Shown here piece by piece: positions 10,646 through 20,948 of a DNA stretch of 64,000 nt. The DNA comes from Rubrivivax sp. Lineage in GTDB: Bacteria; Pseudomonadota; Gammaproteobacteria; Burkholderiales; Burkholderiaceae_C. The translations under genes and the position numbers were made by a program. The stretch is taken from the NCBI GenBank assembly GCA_020248915.1, contig JADCGP010000021.1, positions 1-64,000 on the forward strand. The letters run 5' to 3'. Every line of letters starts with the position of its first letter. Positions within the stretch are counted from its first letter, which is position 1. The notes under the pieces were generated by a model that did not search any database, had not been told where the DNA came from, and worked only from the letters and a program-made list of their open reading frames with translations.

Positions 10646-10702
10646 GCCCGGCCGCTACACTCCACGCGCCCGCGCCCGGCAGCCCCGCAGGAGGACCGCG
10701 CA

Positions 10703-11867
<1,165 letters not shown>

Positions 11868-11871
<4 letters not shown>

Positions 11872-12512
11872 GCCGACGGCTCCGGCGAGCCGTCGGCGGG
11901 CGGCGGCGGGCGCCGCGGCGGCTTGGGGCGTTGCGGACGGGCGTGGATGCGCGCCAGCGCCTTGTCCATCGCGCCCTCGATCAGCAGCTCGGAGGCGCCG
12001 AGCGACTGCTCGATCGCCTTGTCGATGGCCTCGCGGTCGTCGGCCGAGGGCCTCTTCAGCACGTAGTTGGGCACCTCGCCCTTGTGCCCGGGATGACCGA
12101 TGCCGATGCGCAGCCGCCAGAAGTCGAGCGTGCCGAGCATCGCGTGGATGTCCTTCAGGCCGTTGTGGCCGGCCGCGCTGCCGCCCTGTTTGAGCTTGGC
12201 CTCGCCCGGGGGCAGGTCGAGCTCGTCGTGCACGACGAGGATCTCCGCCGGCGCGATCTTGAAGAAGCGCGCCAGGCCCGCCACCGAGACCCCCGAGCGG
12301 TTCATGTAGGTCATCGGCTCGAGCAGCCACACCGGCCCGGCCGGCGCGCTGGCGGGGGTCACGCGTGCCACCAGGCCCTGGTAGGCGCGCTCGGGCGCGA
12401 GGCGCGCCTTCAGCCTGTCGGCCAGCGCGTCCACCCACCAGAAGCCGGCGTTGTGGCGCGTGGCCTCGTACTCGGTGCCCGGGTTGCCCAGGCCGACGAA
12501 GAGTCGGATCAT
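11868..12512 (-). CDS. pth: peptidyl-tRNA hydrolase
   Basis: Pth recycles tRNA from prematurely released peptidyl-tRNA. The 214-residue protein has the N-terminal [21 protein letters not shown] with the catalytic His, MNRSGVS, the Asp in [11 protein letters not shown], and GHNGLKDI with the second His. The C-terminal 25 residues are a Pro/Arg-rich tail beyond the usual end. A GATAAT box lies 8 bases before the ATG, so it may have its own promoter even though rplY and prs lie upstream on the same strand. Confidence 0.96.
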
Positions 12513-12520
12513 GGCGCCGC

Positions 12521-12526
12521 ATTATC
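12521..12526 (-). promoter_or_regulatory. -10-like box GATAAT before pth
   Basis: Read on the minus strand, GATAAT ends 8 bases before the pth ATG with no Shine-Dalgarno between. This would allow pth to be transcribed separately from rplY as a leaderless message. Confidence 0.4.
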
Positions 12527-12542
12527 GGGAGCCGCAAACGAC

Positions 12543-12568
12543 GCAGGCCTCACCGGAGTGAGGCCTGC
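12543..12568 (-). terminator. strong stem-loop between rplY and pth
   Basis: An 11-bp perfect stem (GCAGGCCTCAC and its complement) with a 4-base loop sits about 40 bases after the rplY stop. No long T-run follows on the minus strand, so it may be a weak terminator, an attenuator or an RNA-stability element. Confidence 0.55.
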
Positions 12569-12610
12569 CGAAGGGGGGGGAGGGCGCGACCGGGCGCCCC
12601 CGCCGAAGGG

Positions 12611-13258
12611 TCACTTCTTGTTCTGCTTCTCGTCCTTCTTCTTCGGCGCCGCCTTCTTGTCGGGCACCGCCACGACCGGGGCGGGCGCAGCCTCCTCCTC
12701 GGCCTTGGGCACGGTGGCCGAGACGATGACGGGGTCGAGCGTGCCGTGCTTGACCGCCTTGATGCCGGCGGGCAGCTTCAGGTCGCTCGCGTGCAGGCTC
12801 TGGCCCTTGACCAGGGCCGACAGGTCGATGTCGACGAACTCCGGCAGCTGCGACGCCAGGCACTCGATCTCGAGGTCGGTGGCAACGTGGCTGATCAGGC
12901 ACTTGTCGGTCTTGACCGCAGGCGAGTTGTCCTCGCCGCTGAAGTGCAGCGGGACCTTCTTGCGCAGTCGCGTCGTCTCGTCGACACGCTGGAAGTCCAC
13001 GTGCATCACCTGCTGCTTCCAGGCGTGCATCTGGAAGTCGCGCAGCAGCACCTTCTGCGTCGCGCCGGCCAGTTCCATCTCGAGGATCGACGAGTGGAAG
13101 GCCTCCTTCTTCAGCGCGAAGTACAGCGCGTTGTGATCGAGCTCGATCATCGTCGGGGTGCCGGCACCGTAGACGATGCCCGGCACCTTGGCGGCGTTGC
13201 GCAGGCGGCGGCTCGCTCCGGTCCCCTGCTGCGTACGCTCGTAGGCGGTGAATTTCAT
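12611..13258 (-). CDS. rplY: 50S ribosomal protein L25 (Ctc family)
   Basis: The 215-residue two-domain L25/general stress protein that binds 5S rRNA. The N-terminal domain starts [19 protein letters not shown] with GIVYGAG following, and the TL5-like C-terminal domain contains the [13 protein letters not shown] region. The last 35 residues form a Lys/Ala-rich tail ([11 protein letters not shown]) typical of Burkholderiales L25. It is flanked by prs and pth, as in most betaproteobacteria. Confidence 0.96.
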   Translation of the reverse strand: MKFTAYERTQQGTGASRRLRNAAKVPGIVYGAGTPTMIELDHNALYFALKKEAFHSSILEMELAGATQKVLLRDFQMHAWKQQVMHVDFQRVDETTRLRKKVPLHFSGEDNSPAVKTDKCLISHVATDLEIECLASQLPEFVDIDLSALVKGQSLHASDLKLPAGIKAVKHGTLDPVIVSATVPKAEEEAAPAPVVAVPDKKAAPKKKDEKQNKK

Positions 13259-13372
13259 GTTGCGTTCCCAGGTGGAGGCGCCCGCGACCAGGCGCCGTGG
13301 TGAAAGGGCGGGGCGGCCGCCCCACCCGCGTCGAGGGCCGCCGCGCCGGCGTCCCTGCGGACTCCTTCGGAA

Positions 13373-14335
13373 TCAGAAGTTGTTGTTCTGCTCCGCGAAC
13401 AGCGACGTGACCGACTCGCCGTCGCTGATGCGGCGAATCGTCTCGGCGAACAGGAAGGCCACCGACAGCTGCCGGATCTTGGGGCACTCGCGCGCGGCCG
13501 GCGTCAGCGGGATCGTGTTGGTGACCACCACCTCGTCCATCTGCGAGGAGGCGATCCGCTCGACCGCCGGGCCCGAGAACACCGGGTGCGTGCAGTAGGC
13601 GAACACGCGCTTGGCGCCGCGTTCCTTCAGCACCTCGGCCGCCTTCACCAGCGTGCCGGCCGTGTCGATCATGTCGTCCATCACGACGCAGTGGCGGCCC
13701 TCGATCTCGCCGATCACGTGCATCACCTCGGCGACGTTGGCCGCCGGGCGCCGCTTGTCGATGATCGCCAGGTCGCAGCCGAGCTGCTTGGCCAGCGCCC
13801 GCGCCCGCACGACGCCACCCACGTCGGGCGAGACGACCACCAGGTTCGGGTAGGCGCGGCTCTTCAGGTCGGACAGCAGCACCGGGCTGGCGTAGATGTT
13901 GTCGACCGGGATGTCGAAGAAGCCCTGGATCTGGTCGGCGTGCAGGTCCATCGTCAGCACCCGCTCGACGCCGACGGTCTCGAGCAGGTTGGCGACGACC
14001 TTGGCGCTGATGGGCACCCGGGTGCTGCGCGGGCGGCGGTCCTGGCGCGCGTAGCCGAAGTAGGGGATCACGGCGGTGATGCGGCGTGCGCTGGCACGCT
14101 TGAGCGCATCCACCATGATCAGCAGTTCCATCAGGTTCTCGTTGGTGGGGTGGCAGGTGCTCTGCACGACGAAGACGTCGCGCGCGCGCACGTTCTGCCG
14201 GATCTCCACCGTGACCTCGCCGTCGGAGAAGCGGCCCACCGAAGCGGCCCCGAGGTCGACGCCCAGGCTGGCGGAGATCTCGTGCGCCAGCACCGGGTTG
14301 GCGTTGCCGGTGAAGACCACGGTGTTGAAAAGCAC
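13373..14335 (-). CDS. prs: ribose-phosphate pyrophosphokinase
   Basis: PRPP synthase, making the activated ribose used for histidine, nucleotide and NAD synthesis. The 320-residue protein shows [14 protein letters not shown], the ATP region [27 protein letters not shown], the flexible KRR loop and the PRPP-binding [13 protein letters not shown]. The start is a GTG with GGAGAG about 9 bases upstream; a GTG five codons later is an alternative. It lies between tRNA-Gln and rplY. Confidence 0.96.
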   Translation of the reverse strand: MLFNTVVFTGNANPVLAHEISASLGVDLGAASVGRFSDGEVTVEIRQNVRARDVFVVQSTCHPTNENLMELLIMVDALKRASARRITAVIPYFGYARQDRRPRSTRVPISAKVVANLLETVGVERVLTMDLHADQIQGFFDIPVDNIYASPVLLSDLKSRAYPNLVVVSPDVGGVVRARALAKQLGCDLAIIDKRRPAANVAEVMHVIGEIEGRHCVVMDDMIDTAGTLVKAAEVLKERGAKRVFAYCTHPVFSGPAVERIASSQMDEVVVTNTIPLTPAARECPKIRQLSVAFLFAETIRRISDGESVTSLFAEQNNNF

Positions 14336-14374
14336 GGCAGCTCTCTCCAGTGGGCGGACCTGGGCACAGACGCG

Positions 14375-14399
14375 GCGGGCCGGCTGCTGGCCGGCCCGC
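14375..14399 (-). other. stem-loop between tRNA-Gln and prs
   Basis: A perfect 10-bp GC stem (GCGGGCCGGC and its complement) with a 5-base loop lies 17 bases after the tRNA-Gln CCA end and about 40 bases before prs. It has no T-tract. It could mark the 3' processing site of the tRNA precursor or act as a partial terminator ahead of prs. Confidence 0.5.
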
Positions 14400-14415
14400 G
14401 TCGCGTCAGTGAGTC

Positions 14416-14492
14416 TGGCAGGGGAGGAAGGACTCGAACCCTCGCATGTCGGAATCAAAATCCGATGCCTTAACCAGCTTGGCGACTCCCCT
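14416..14492 (-). tRNA. tRNA-Gln (anticodon TTG)
   Basis: On the minus strand the sequence folds as a standard 74-base tRNA plus encoded CCA. The acceptor is AGGGGAG paired with CTCCCCT, and the anticodon stem TCGGA/TCCGA holds loop TTTTGAT (anticodon TTG). The T-arm GAGGG TTCGAGT CCTTC contains G-U/G-T type pairs. The discriminator is G, as expected for tRNA-Gln. It lies between ispE and prs, its usual place in betaproteobacteria. Confidence 0.95.
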
Positions 14493-14543
14493 ACACCGGA
14501 CGCCGCTCGTCGCGGCGCCCTCGAAACCTCGCGTGACCGGCGA

Positions 14544-15491
14544 TCAGCCCGCCGCGGCCGCCTCGCCGGCCCAGTCTGCCAGGGGCAGGCGGGGCAGGCT
14601 GCGGCAGATGCGCATCGTCCACCCCGGGGGCAGCGGCGCGGGCCGCTGCTGCATGGCCTGTGCCTTGGGCGATTCGCTCGTGCCGTCGACCGGATCACGC
14701 ACCCTCGCGAACACCGCGCTGCCCGAGCCCGACATCCGGCTGTTGCCGAAGCGTGCCGCGAGCCAGCGGGCGGCCTCGGCCACCTCGGGACACACCGCCT
14801 CGGCCGGGGGCTGCAGGTCGTTGCGACCGAAGGCGGCCGCGGCGCTTCCTGCGCCCTCGTCCCGAATCAGCGGACCCAGCGCGCTGCTCTCGAGAGAGCC
14901 TTCAAGTATAACGGGTTCGGTGCCGCGCTCGAGCAGCGGGTGGCCGAAGATGTCGCGCGTGGCGATCGATGCGGCCGGCTTCAGCACGGCATAGGTGGCC
15001 TGGGGGAGCGCGATCGGCGTCAGCCGCTCGCCGATGCCCTGCACGAAGGCCGCTCCATCGCCGAGGAAGAACGGCACGTCGGCGCCGAGCGCCAGCCCGA
15101 TCTCGGCCAGCCGCGGGCGCGGCCAGCGCAGACCCCAAAGCCGGTTCAGCGCCAGCAGTGTCGTGGCCGCGTCCGAACTGCCGCCGCCGAGGCCGGCGCC
15201 CCAGGGCAGCTGCTTGTCGATCGAGATGTCGGCACCGAGGCGGCAGCCACTGGCGGCTTGCAGCGCGCGCGCCGCGCGCAGGCAGAGGTCGTCGGGCGGC
15301 AGCGGCGCGCCGAGGTCGTGGCGCGCGAGCGCGCCGTCGTCGCGGCGCTCGAAGTGCAGGCGGTCGCACCAGTCGATCGGCACGAACACCGACTCCAGCA
15401 GGTGGTAGCCGTCGGGGCGGCGGCCGATCACGTGCAGGAACAGGTTCAGCTTGGCCGGGGCGGGAAGGTCGTACAGCGCCGAGAGGGGCAT
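14544..15491 (-). CDS. ispE: 4-diphosphocytidyl-2-C-methyl-D-erythritol kinase
   Basis: A GHMP kinase of 315 residues in the MEP isoprenoid pathway; it phosphorylates CDP-ME. Motifs are [21 protein letters not shown] near the N terminus, the ATP-binding [14 protein letters not shown] and a C-terminal [12 protein letters not shown]. The C-terminal 60 residues are longer than in E. coli IspE. The ATG shares its A with the lolB stop (TGATG), so translation is coupled to lolB. Confidence 0.96.
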   Translation of the reverse strand: MPLSALYDLPAPAKLNLFLHVIGRRPDGYHLLESVFVPIDWCDRLHFERRDDGALARHDLGAPLPPDDLCLRAARALQAASGCRLGADISIDKQLPWGAGLGGGSSDAATTLLALNRLWGLRWPRPRLAEIGLALGADVPFFLGDGAAFVQGIGERLTPIALPQATYAVLKPAASIATRDIFGHPLLERGTEPVILEGSLESSALGPLIRDEGAGSAAAAFGRNDLQPPAEAVCPEVAEAARWLAARFGNSRMSGSGSAVFARVRDPVDGTSESPKAQAMQQRPAPLPPGWTMRICRSLPRLPLADWAGEAAAAG

Positions 15492-16063
15492 CAGGCAGGG
15501 GGGCGGACGGATGGGGGGCGGTCGAGCTGCACGCGCAGCGTCACGGCCGGCGGTGCGGCGCGGGTCGCCGCCAGCCGGCCCTCGGCGTGGCGCGACGTGT
15601 CGACCTGCCAGCCGAGCTGCTCGAAGCCGGCGGCGTTGGCGGCGTGGGCCACGGCCGGCCAGGGCCGGCCGGCCAGCCAGTCGGGCAGCGCGGCCAGGGG
15701 TACCCGCTCGCCGAGCGCCTGCTCGGCCAGCGTGTCGAGGTCGGTGAACTCCCAGCGCCCGTCGGCGGTGGCGAGCTCGGCCGTCCCGGGCTGCCAGCGG
15801 GCCTGGGCCAGCTGGGCGCCCAGCGGACCGACCAGGCGGAGCTCGCCCCGGCGATCGCTGCCGCGCAGCTCGAATGCGGCCGTCAGGCTCTGCACCGGCC
15901 GCGAAGGCGTGGCCTCCACGCGCAGGCTGAGCCGGCCGGCCGTCCAGGCCCCCAGCGCAGGCTCCACGGCGGGCGGCGTGGCGCAACTCCACAACAGCGG
16001 CAACGCGAGCAGCGCCGTCAGTGTCCGCGCCGCTGGCGCCGCGGCGCGCCGCGCGCCGCTCAC
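15491..16063 (-). CDS. lolB: outer membrane lipoprotein LolB
   Basis: LolB accepts lipoproteins from LolA at the outer membrane and inserts them. The 190-residue protein begins at a GTG overlapping the upstream stop and has a signal with a lipobox (LLWSC). It shows the family layout: AWTAGRLSLRVE, then GELRLVGPLGAQLAQARWQPG and the LPDWLAGRPWP segment. The sequence is weakly conserved in general, so the neighbouring ispE and TPR genes strengthen the call. Confidence 0.9.
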   Translation of the reverse strand: MSGARRAAAPAARTLTALLALPLLWSCATPPAVEPALGAWTAGRLSLRVEATPSRPVQSLTAAFELRGSDRRGELRLVGPLGAQLAQARWQPGTAELATADGRWEFTDLDTLAEQALGERVPLAALPDWLAGRPWPAVAHAANAAGFEQLGWQVDTSRHAEGRLAATRAAPPAVTLRVQLDRPPSVRPPA

Positions 16064-17892
16064 AGGTCCACGCGCAGCCGCGCCAGCGTCTCGCGCAGCA
16101 CCTCGTTGGCGGCGTCGCGGCGCCGGGAGTCGCGCCACACGCTGCGCGCCTCGTCCTTTCGCCCGAGGGACCACAGCACCTCGCCGAGGTGCGCGCCGAT
16201 CTCGGGATCGGGCCGGGCGTCCCAGGCGCGCCTGAGCAGCTGCAGCGCCTCCTCGCGGTTGCCGAGCCGGTACTCGACCCAGCCCAGGCTGTCGGTGATG
16301 AACGGGTCGCCAGGCGCGAGCTCGAGCGCCCGCACGATCAGCTTCCTCGCCTCGTCCAGCCGCTGCCCGCGATCGGCCAGCGAGTACCCGAGCGCGTTGT
16401 ACGCGTGGGCGTTGTCCGGCCGCAGCACCATCACCCGGCGCAGCAACCGCTCCATATCGTCGATGCGGTTGCTCTTCTCGGCCATCATCGCCTGCTCGTA
16501 CAGCAGGTCGCCGTCGTCCGGGAAGCGCTGCACCGCGGTGCCGAGCAGCTCGTAGGCTTCCTGCCAGCGCCGGGCCTCGCGCAGCAGCGAGACCTCGGCG
16601 ACGAGCTTGGCGCGCGCGTCCTCCGGTCGCCGCTCGGGCGCCGAGCGCACCAGCTCGCGTGCCTGCGCCAGCTGCCCCTGGCGGACGAGCATCGAGGCCC
16701 GCCGGGTCAGCACGTCGAGCGCGCGCTGCGGGTCGTCGATGCGGGCCAGCCACCGCTCGGCGGCGGCGAAGTCACCGCGCTGCTCGGCGGCCTGCGCGAG
16801 CATCAACCACGCCTGCACCAGCGCCCGGTCGGTCGGGGTCGGGCCGTCGTCCTCGTCGTCTTCGTCCGGGGCGCCTGCAGCCGCTGGTGCCCGCGGGTTT
16901 TTCTCGGCGAGCTCGACGAAGCGTCGCAGCGCGGCGTCCGCCTCCTCGGGGTGCCGCAGCTCCAGGTGCAACGCGCCGAGCGTCAGGAAGGGCTGCGGGT
17001 CCTGCGGCTGCGCGCGCGTGGCGATCTCGAGCTGCGCGATCGCGTCGGCATAGCGCTGCGCGCCGGTCAGCACGCGGACCCAGGCCAGGCGCAGCGCGTG
17101 CTCCGCCTGCGGCTGTGCCAGGTGGGCGGTGACGATCGACTCGGCCTCTGGGCGGTCGCGCACCAATTCCATCGCCAGCAGTGCCGGGCCAGGTGCTGCC
17201 GGCTCCAGCGCGGCGGCCTCGCGTGCCAGCGCCAGCGCGCGTGCGGGATCCGCCGCGGCCAGCCAGGCGCGTCCCACCGCCACCAGCACCGGCGTGCGCG
17301 TGCCGGGCGCGTCGGCGTACGGGCGGGTCGCGTCCTCGATGAGCGTCGCGATGGCGCGCGGCTCGCCGGCGCGCTGCAGGAAACGGGGCAGTGACGCGAT
17401 GGTCGCGCCGCGCTCGGCAGCCGGTGTCAGGGCAAGCAGAGCGCGCAACGGCTCGCCGATCTCGGCCGAGCGGTTCATCGCCACCATGATCTGCAGCTGC
17501 ACCCGCAGCGCGTCGAGCGACTGCGGGCGTGCGCTTCGCCAGGCGCGGCTGGCGGCCAGCGCCTGGTCGCCCGCGCGGGCTGCCAGTGCGATGTCGACAG
17601 CGCGTCGGAACAGGGCTTCGTCGCGCGTGCGGCGCGCCGCGTCGAGGATGATCTCGTACGCGCTGCCGGCTTGCCCGCCGCGCAGTTCAAGCTCGCCGAT
17701 CAGCAGCTGGTAGAACAGCGGCGCGTCGAGCGCGGAGTTGACGGGCGGTGTCACGGACTCCGCTCCGCCCGCCGCCTGCGCGTCCTGCGCCCGGGACGTC
17801 GGTGCGGCGCCGAGCCAGCCGCACAGCAGCAGCGCTGCGCCGCACGCTATGGAGCGCAGCGGCTGCGTCGACGGGGCAACGGAGATCGGCAT
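16060..17892 (-). CDS. TPR-repeat protein, exported
   Basis: A 610-residue protein with a signal peptide (about residues 1-35) and many tetratricopeptide repeats across the rest, such as [20 protein letters not shown] and [20 protein letters not shown] near the C terminus. An acidic spacer (DEDDEDD) lies around residues 340-350. It is the standard gene upstream of lolB-ispE in betaproteobacteria and its last codons overlap lolB. TPR solenoids bind peptides or proteins; the partner here is unknown, and an envelope-biogenesis role is inferred from context. It is divergent from mutM with only 39 bases between. Confidence 0.9.
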   Translation of the reverse strand: MPISVAPSTQPLRSIACGAALLLCGWLGAAPTSRAQDAQAAGGAESVTPPVNSALDAPLFYQLLIGELELRGGQAGSAYEIILDAARRTRDEALFRRAVDIALAARAGDQALAASRAWRSARPQSLDALRVQLQIMVAMNRSAEIGEPLRALLALTPAAERGATIASLPRFLQRAGEPRAIATLIEDATRPYADAPGTRTPVLVAVGRAWLAAADPARALALAREAAALEPAAPGPALLAMELVRDRPEAESIVTAHLAQPQAEHALRLAWVRVLTGAQRYADAIAQLEIATRAQPQDPQPFLTLGALHLELRHPEEADAALRRFVELAEKNPRAPAAAGAPDEDDEDDGPTPTDRALVQAWLMLAQAAEQRGDFAAAERWLARIDDPQRALDVLTRRASMLVRQGQLAQARELVRSAPERRPEDARAKLVAEVSLLREARRWQEAYELLGTAVQRFPDDGDLLYEQAMMAEKSNRIDDMERLLRRVMVLRPDNAHAYNALGYSLADRGQRLDEARKLIVRALELAPGDPFITDSLGWVEYRLGNREEALQLLRRAWDARPDPEIGAHLGEVLWSLGRKDEARSVWRDSRRRDAANEVLRETLARLRVDL

Positions 17893-17919
17893 GCGGCTTC
17901 GGGAAGACCCTCATTCTCC

Positions 17920-17925
17920 CATAAT
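17920..17925 (+). promoter_or_regulatory. -10-like box CATAAT before mutM
   Basis: CATAAT ends 6 bases before the mutM ATG and no ribosome-binding site fits. The whole divergent mutM/TPR intergenic gap is only 39 bases, so the promoter must be compact. Confidence 0.5.
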
Positions 17926-17931
17926 GAACCG

Positions 17932-18765
17932 ATGCCCGAACTCCCCGAGGTCGAGGTCGTGAGGCGCTCGATCGACGTCCCGCTGCGCGGCGCGCGCGTC
18001 CTCGCGCTGCGCCTGGGCAAGCCGTTGCGCTGGCCCCTCGGGTGCGCCCCGGCCGACCTGGCCGGCCGCGTGGTCGGGCCGGTGCAGCGGCGCGGCAAGT
18101 ACCTCTGGATGCCGCTGGCGGCGGACGGGCGGGAGCCGGGCGGACTGCTGTGGCACCTGGGGATGTCCGGGTCGCTGGCGCTGCTGGGCGCGGGCCCGGC
18201 GCCGCCTGGACCGCACGACCACCTCGACCTCGTCACCGACCGCGGAACGCTGCGCCTGCACGACCCGCGCCGGTTCGGCGCCGTGGTCTTCTCGCGGGGA
18301 CTCGACGTCACGCCTGCCGCCGCGCTGCTGGCGCGGCTCGGGCCCGAGCCCTTCGACCCCGCGCTGACGCCGCTGGCGCTGCACGCCGCGTTGCGCCGCC
18401 GGCGCGCAGCGGTCAAGTCGGTGCTGCTGGCCGGCGACGTCGTGGTCGGCGCCGGCAACATCTACGCCTGCGAGGCGCTGTTCGCGGCAGGCATCCACCC
18501 CGCGTTGCGGGCCGACCGCATCAGCCGCCCACGCGCCGCGCGCCTGCTCGCCGCGCTGCGGGCGACGCTCGGCCGCGCGCTCGAGCTGGGCGGTTCGACG
18601 CTGCGCGACTTCAGCGACGCGCACGGCGCGGCCGGGGCCTATCAGGCACAGGCCGCGGTGTACGGGCGCGCCGGCCAGCCTTGCCTTCGCTGCGGCGCTG
18701 CGGTCCGGCGCATCGTGCAGGGCCAGCGCTCGACCTTCTTCTGCCCGGCGTGCCAGAAACGTTGA
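17932..18765 (+). CDS. mutM: formamidopyrimidine-DNA glycosylase
   Basis: Fpg/MutM removes 8-oxoguanine and formamidopyrimidines from DNA. The 277-residue protein begins [12 protein letters not shown], giving the catalytic N-terminal Pro and Glu. It also has the RGKYLW lysine region, LGMSGSL, the H2TH segment with [12 protein letters not shown], and a C-terminal zinc finger (CLRCGAAV...FFCPACQKR). It lies two genes upstream of mutY, so two parts of the GO oxidised-guanine repair system are encoded together with a dynamin-like gene between. Confidence 0.97.
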   Translation: MPELPEVEVVRRSIDVPLRGARVLALRLGKPLRWPLGCAPADLAGRVVGPVQRRGKYLWMPLAADGREPGGLLWHLGMSGSLALLGAGPAPPGPHDHLDLVTDRGTLRLHDPRRFGAVVFSRGLDVTPAAALLARLGPEPFDPALTPLALHAALRRRRAAVKSVLLAGDVVVGAGNIYACEALFAAGIHPALRADRISRPRAARLLAALRATLGRALELGGSTLRDFSDAHGAAGAYQAQAAVYGRAGQPCLRCGAAVRRIVQGQRSTFFCPACQKR

Positions 18766-18908
18766 GCCAGGACGGATACGTCCGGCTACAGCAAGAACGC
18801 ACGGTCTGCGGACCTGTGCCGCCTTTGCCTGCCAATTCGGCCTTCGATGCCGATGGCCCTGCGATAGGATGGTCCGTCAACGAGTCGGCCGCACCCCTTG
18901 CGGTCGTG

Positions 18909-20948
18909 ATGCCCGTGCCTCCACACGCATCCAGCGCCATCACCTCGAGCCTCGATTCGCTGGCCGCGTCGCGGGCGGTGCTCGACCGGCACGTCGTCGA
19001 ACTGGGCCGGGCGCTCGCCGAGGCCGACCTGCTGGACGACGGCGACGCCGCCGCGGCGGGGGCACTGCGCGAGCGACTGGCCTCGGACAGGCTGGTCGTG
19101 GCCTTCGTCGCCGAGTTCTCGCGCGGCAAGTCCGAGCTGATCAACGCGATCTTCTTCGCCGACGCAGGCCGCCGCGTGCTGCCGGCCACGCCCGGGCGCA
19201 CGACGATGTGCCCGGTCGAGCTGCGCTGGGACGCCGGCGCGCTGCCGCGGCTTTCGCTGCTCCCGATCGAGACCCGGCTGCAGGGCCTGTCGCTGGCCGA
19301 GGTGCGCGGCCGCGAAGAGGCCTGGCAGCACCTGCCGCTCGACCCGGGCGACGCGCGCTCGCTCGCCCAGGCCCTGGCCGCGGTCACGCGCACGCAGCGG
19401 GTGGCCGTCGCGCAGGCGGCCGCGCTCGGGTTCTGGGACCCGGAGCGCCCCGACGACAACCCGCAGCCCGGGCCCGATGGCCTGGTCGAGGTGCCGGCCT
19501 GGCGCCACGCGCTGATCCACTACCCGCACCCGCTGCTGCAGCGCGGCCTGGTCGTCATCGACACGCCGGGCCTCAACGCCATCGGCGCCGAGCCCGAGCT
19601 GACGCTCGGCCTGCTGCCGAGCGCGCATGCGGTGGTGTTCGTGCTGGGCGCCGACACCGGAGTCACGCGCTCCGACCTCCGGATCTGGCGCGAGCACCTC
19701 GGCGCGCGCAGCCTCGAGCGGTTCGTCGTGCTCAACAAGATCGACACGCTGGCCGACCCGTTGGCCACGCCGCCCCAGGTGGCCGCGCAGATCGAGCAGC
19801 AGCGGCTGCTGGCCGCAGGCACGCTGGAGGTGGCTGCGGAACGGGTGTTCGCCGTCAGCGCACGCGCCGCACTTGCTGCCCGCGTCGAGCGCGGATCGGA
19901 TGCCGATGCGCTGGCCGCGAGCCGCCTGCCGCCGCTCGAGCGTGCGCTGGCGGCCGAGCTGCTGCCGCGGCGCCGCGATGTGCTCGTGCAGGGCACGGTG
20001 AGCGTGCTGCGGCAGATGCGACACGGCGGCCTCGGCCGCCTGGCCGACCGGCGACGGCAGGTGGCCGAGCAGCTCCACGAGCTGCGCAGCCTGCGCGGCA
20101 AGAGCGGCACCAAGCTGCGGCTGATGGTCGAGCGGGTCGACTCGGAAGCCGAGGAGTTCGAGCGCTGCACGACGCGCCTGGCGGCGCTGCGGGCGGTGCA
20201 GCTGAAGATGCTGCGTGGCATCTCCGCCACGCTGGGCAGCGAGCGCCTGCGGGCCGAGGTCGCCGCGATGCAGTCGGCACTGGCTGGCCGTCCCTTCGTG
20301 CTCGGTGGCCGCGGCGCTTTCGCGCAGCTGATGCAGCGGCTGCGCGACGCGCTGGGCCACGCCGAGGCCCAGACCGATGAGATGGGCCGCATGCTCGAGG
20401 CGGGCTTCGGCACACTGAACGCCGAGTTCGGCTTCGCGTTCACGCTCGGGCCGATGCCTGTCCTCGGCCCGTACCAGGCCGAGCTGAGCCTGCTGGAGGA
20501 CAGCTACGGCCGCTACTTCGGCCTCGGACAGGCCTGGCGGATGTCGACGCCGGGGTTCGCCGAGCAGTTCCGCCGCATGCTGCTCGCCAAGCTGCGGGTG
20601 GCCTTCGAGAACGCGCTCGGCGAGATCGAGCTGTGGAGCCGCGCGGCCAGCGGGCAGGTCGAGCTCCAGCTGCGCGAGCGCCGCCGCGGCTTCGCGCGCC
20701 GGCGCGAGACGCTGCAGCGCGTGCAGTCCGCCGCCGGCGAGCTCGAGCAGCGCATCGTCGAGGTGCAGCAGCAGGACGAGCACCTTGCGCACGTGCAGCG
20801 CCGCATCGAGGGCGTCGCCGATGCGGGCATCACCGCCGCGCTGGCGGTGGCCGCTGGCGGGCCTGTCGTTCCCGTCCCGCTCCCCGCGCCCGAGGCCTCG
20901 GCACCCGCGGCCGAGACAGGCACAGCCCTGCACGGCGCGATCGCTTGA
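18909..20948 (+). CDS. dynamin-like GTPase
   Basis: A protein of about 679 residues with a dynamin-type GTPase domain. The P-loop reads AEFSRGKS (residues 68-75, Ala where the first Gly is usual), the switch I Thr region is PGRTTMCPVE, G3 is DTPGLN (about 218) and G4 is NKID. The C-terminal half is helical, Arg/Glu-rich and coiled-coil-like, with no clear transmembrane helix. Bacterial dynamin-like proteins remodel membranes; the role here is unknown. The ATG chosen has no Shine-Dalgarno; 143 bases after mutM contain no other gene. The stop overlaps the TTG of mutY. Confidence 0.85.
   Translation: MPVPPHASSAITSSLDSLAASRAVLDRHVVELGRALAEADLLDDGDAAAAGALRERLASDRLVVAFVAEFSRGKSELINAIFFADAGRRVLPATPGRTTMCPVELRWDAGALPRLSLLPIETRLQGLSLAEVRGREEAWQHLPLDPGDARSLAQALAAVTRTQRVAVAQAAALGFWDPERPDDNPQPGPDGLVEVPAWRHALIHYPHPLLQRGLVVIDTPGLNAIGAEPELTLGLLPSAHAVVFVLGADTGVTRSDLRIWREHLGARSLERFVVLNKIDTLADPLATPPQVAAQIEQQRLLAAGTLEVAAERVFAVSARAALAARVERGSDADALAASRLPPLERALAAELLPRRRDVLVQGTVSVLRQMRHGGLGRLADRRRQVAEQLHELRSLRGKSGTKLRLMVERVDSEAEEFERCTTRLAALRAVQLKMLRGISATLGSERLRAEVAAMQSALAGRPFVLGGRGAFAQLMQRLRDALGHAEAQTDEMGRMLEAGFGTLNAEFGFAFTLGPMPVLGPYQAELSLLEDSYGRYFGLGQAWRMSTPGFAEQFRRMLLAKLRVAFENALGEIELWSRAASGQVELQLRERRRGFARRRETLQRVQSAAGELEQRIVEVQQQDEHLAHVQRRIEGVADAGITAALAVAAGGPVVPVPLPAPEASAPAAETGTALHGAIA

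Noticed and set aside
13312..13325. GGGGCGGCCGCCCC palindrome between prs and rplY
   Set aside because: Short GC palindromes are common in DNA of this composition and it has neither loop nor T-run, so no function is claimed.
18042..18908. Long plus-strand open frame reading into the dynamin-like gene from inside mutM
   Set aside because: The upstream part is another frame of mutM; family resemblance begins only after 18909.
18786..20933. 715-codon open frame on the minus strand opposite the dynamin-like gene
   Set aside because: It is a GC-driven shadow: composition is Arg/Gln/His-rich without motifs, and the plus-strand frame has clear GTPase motifs.
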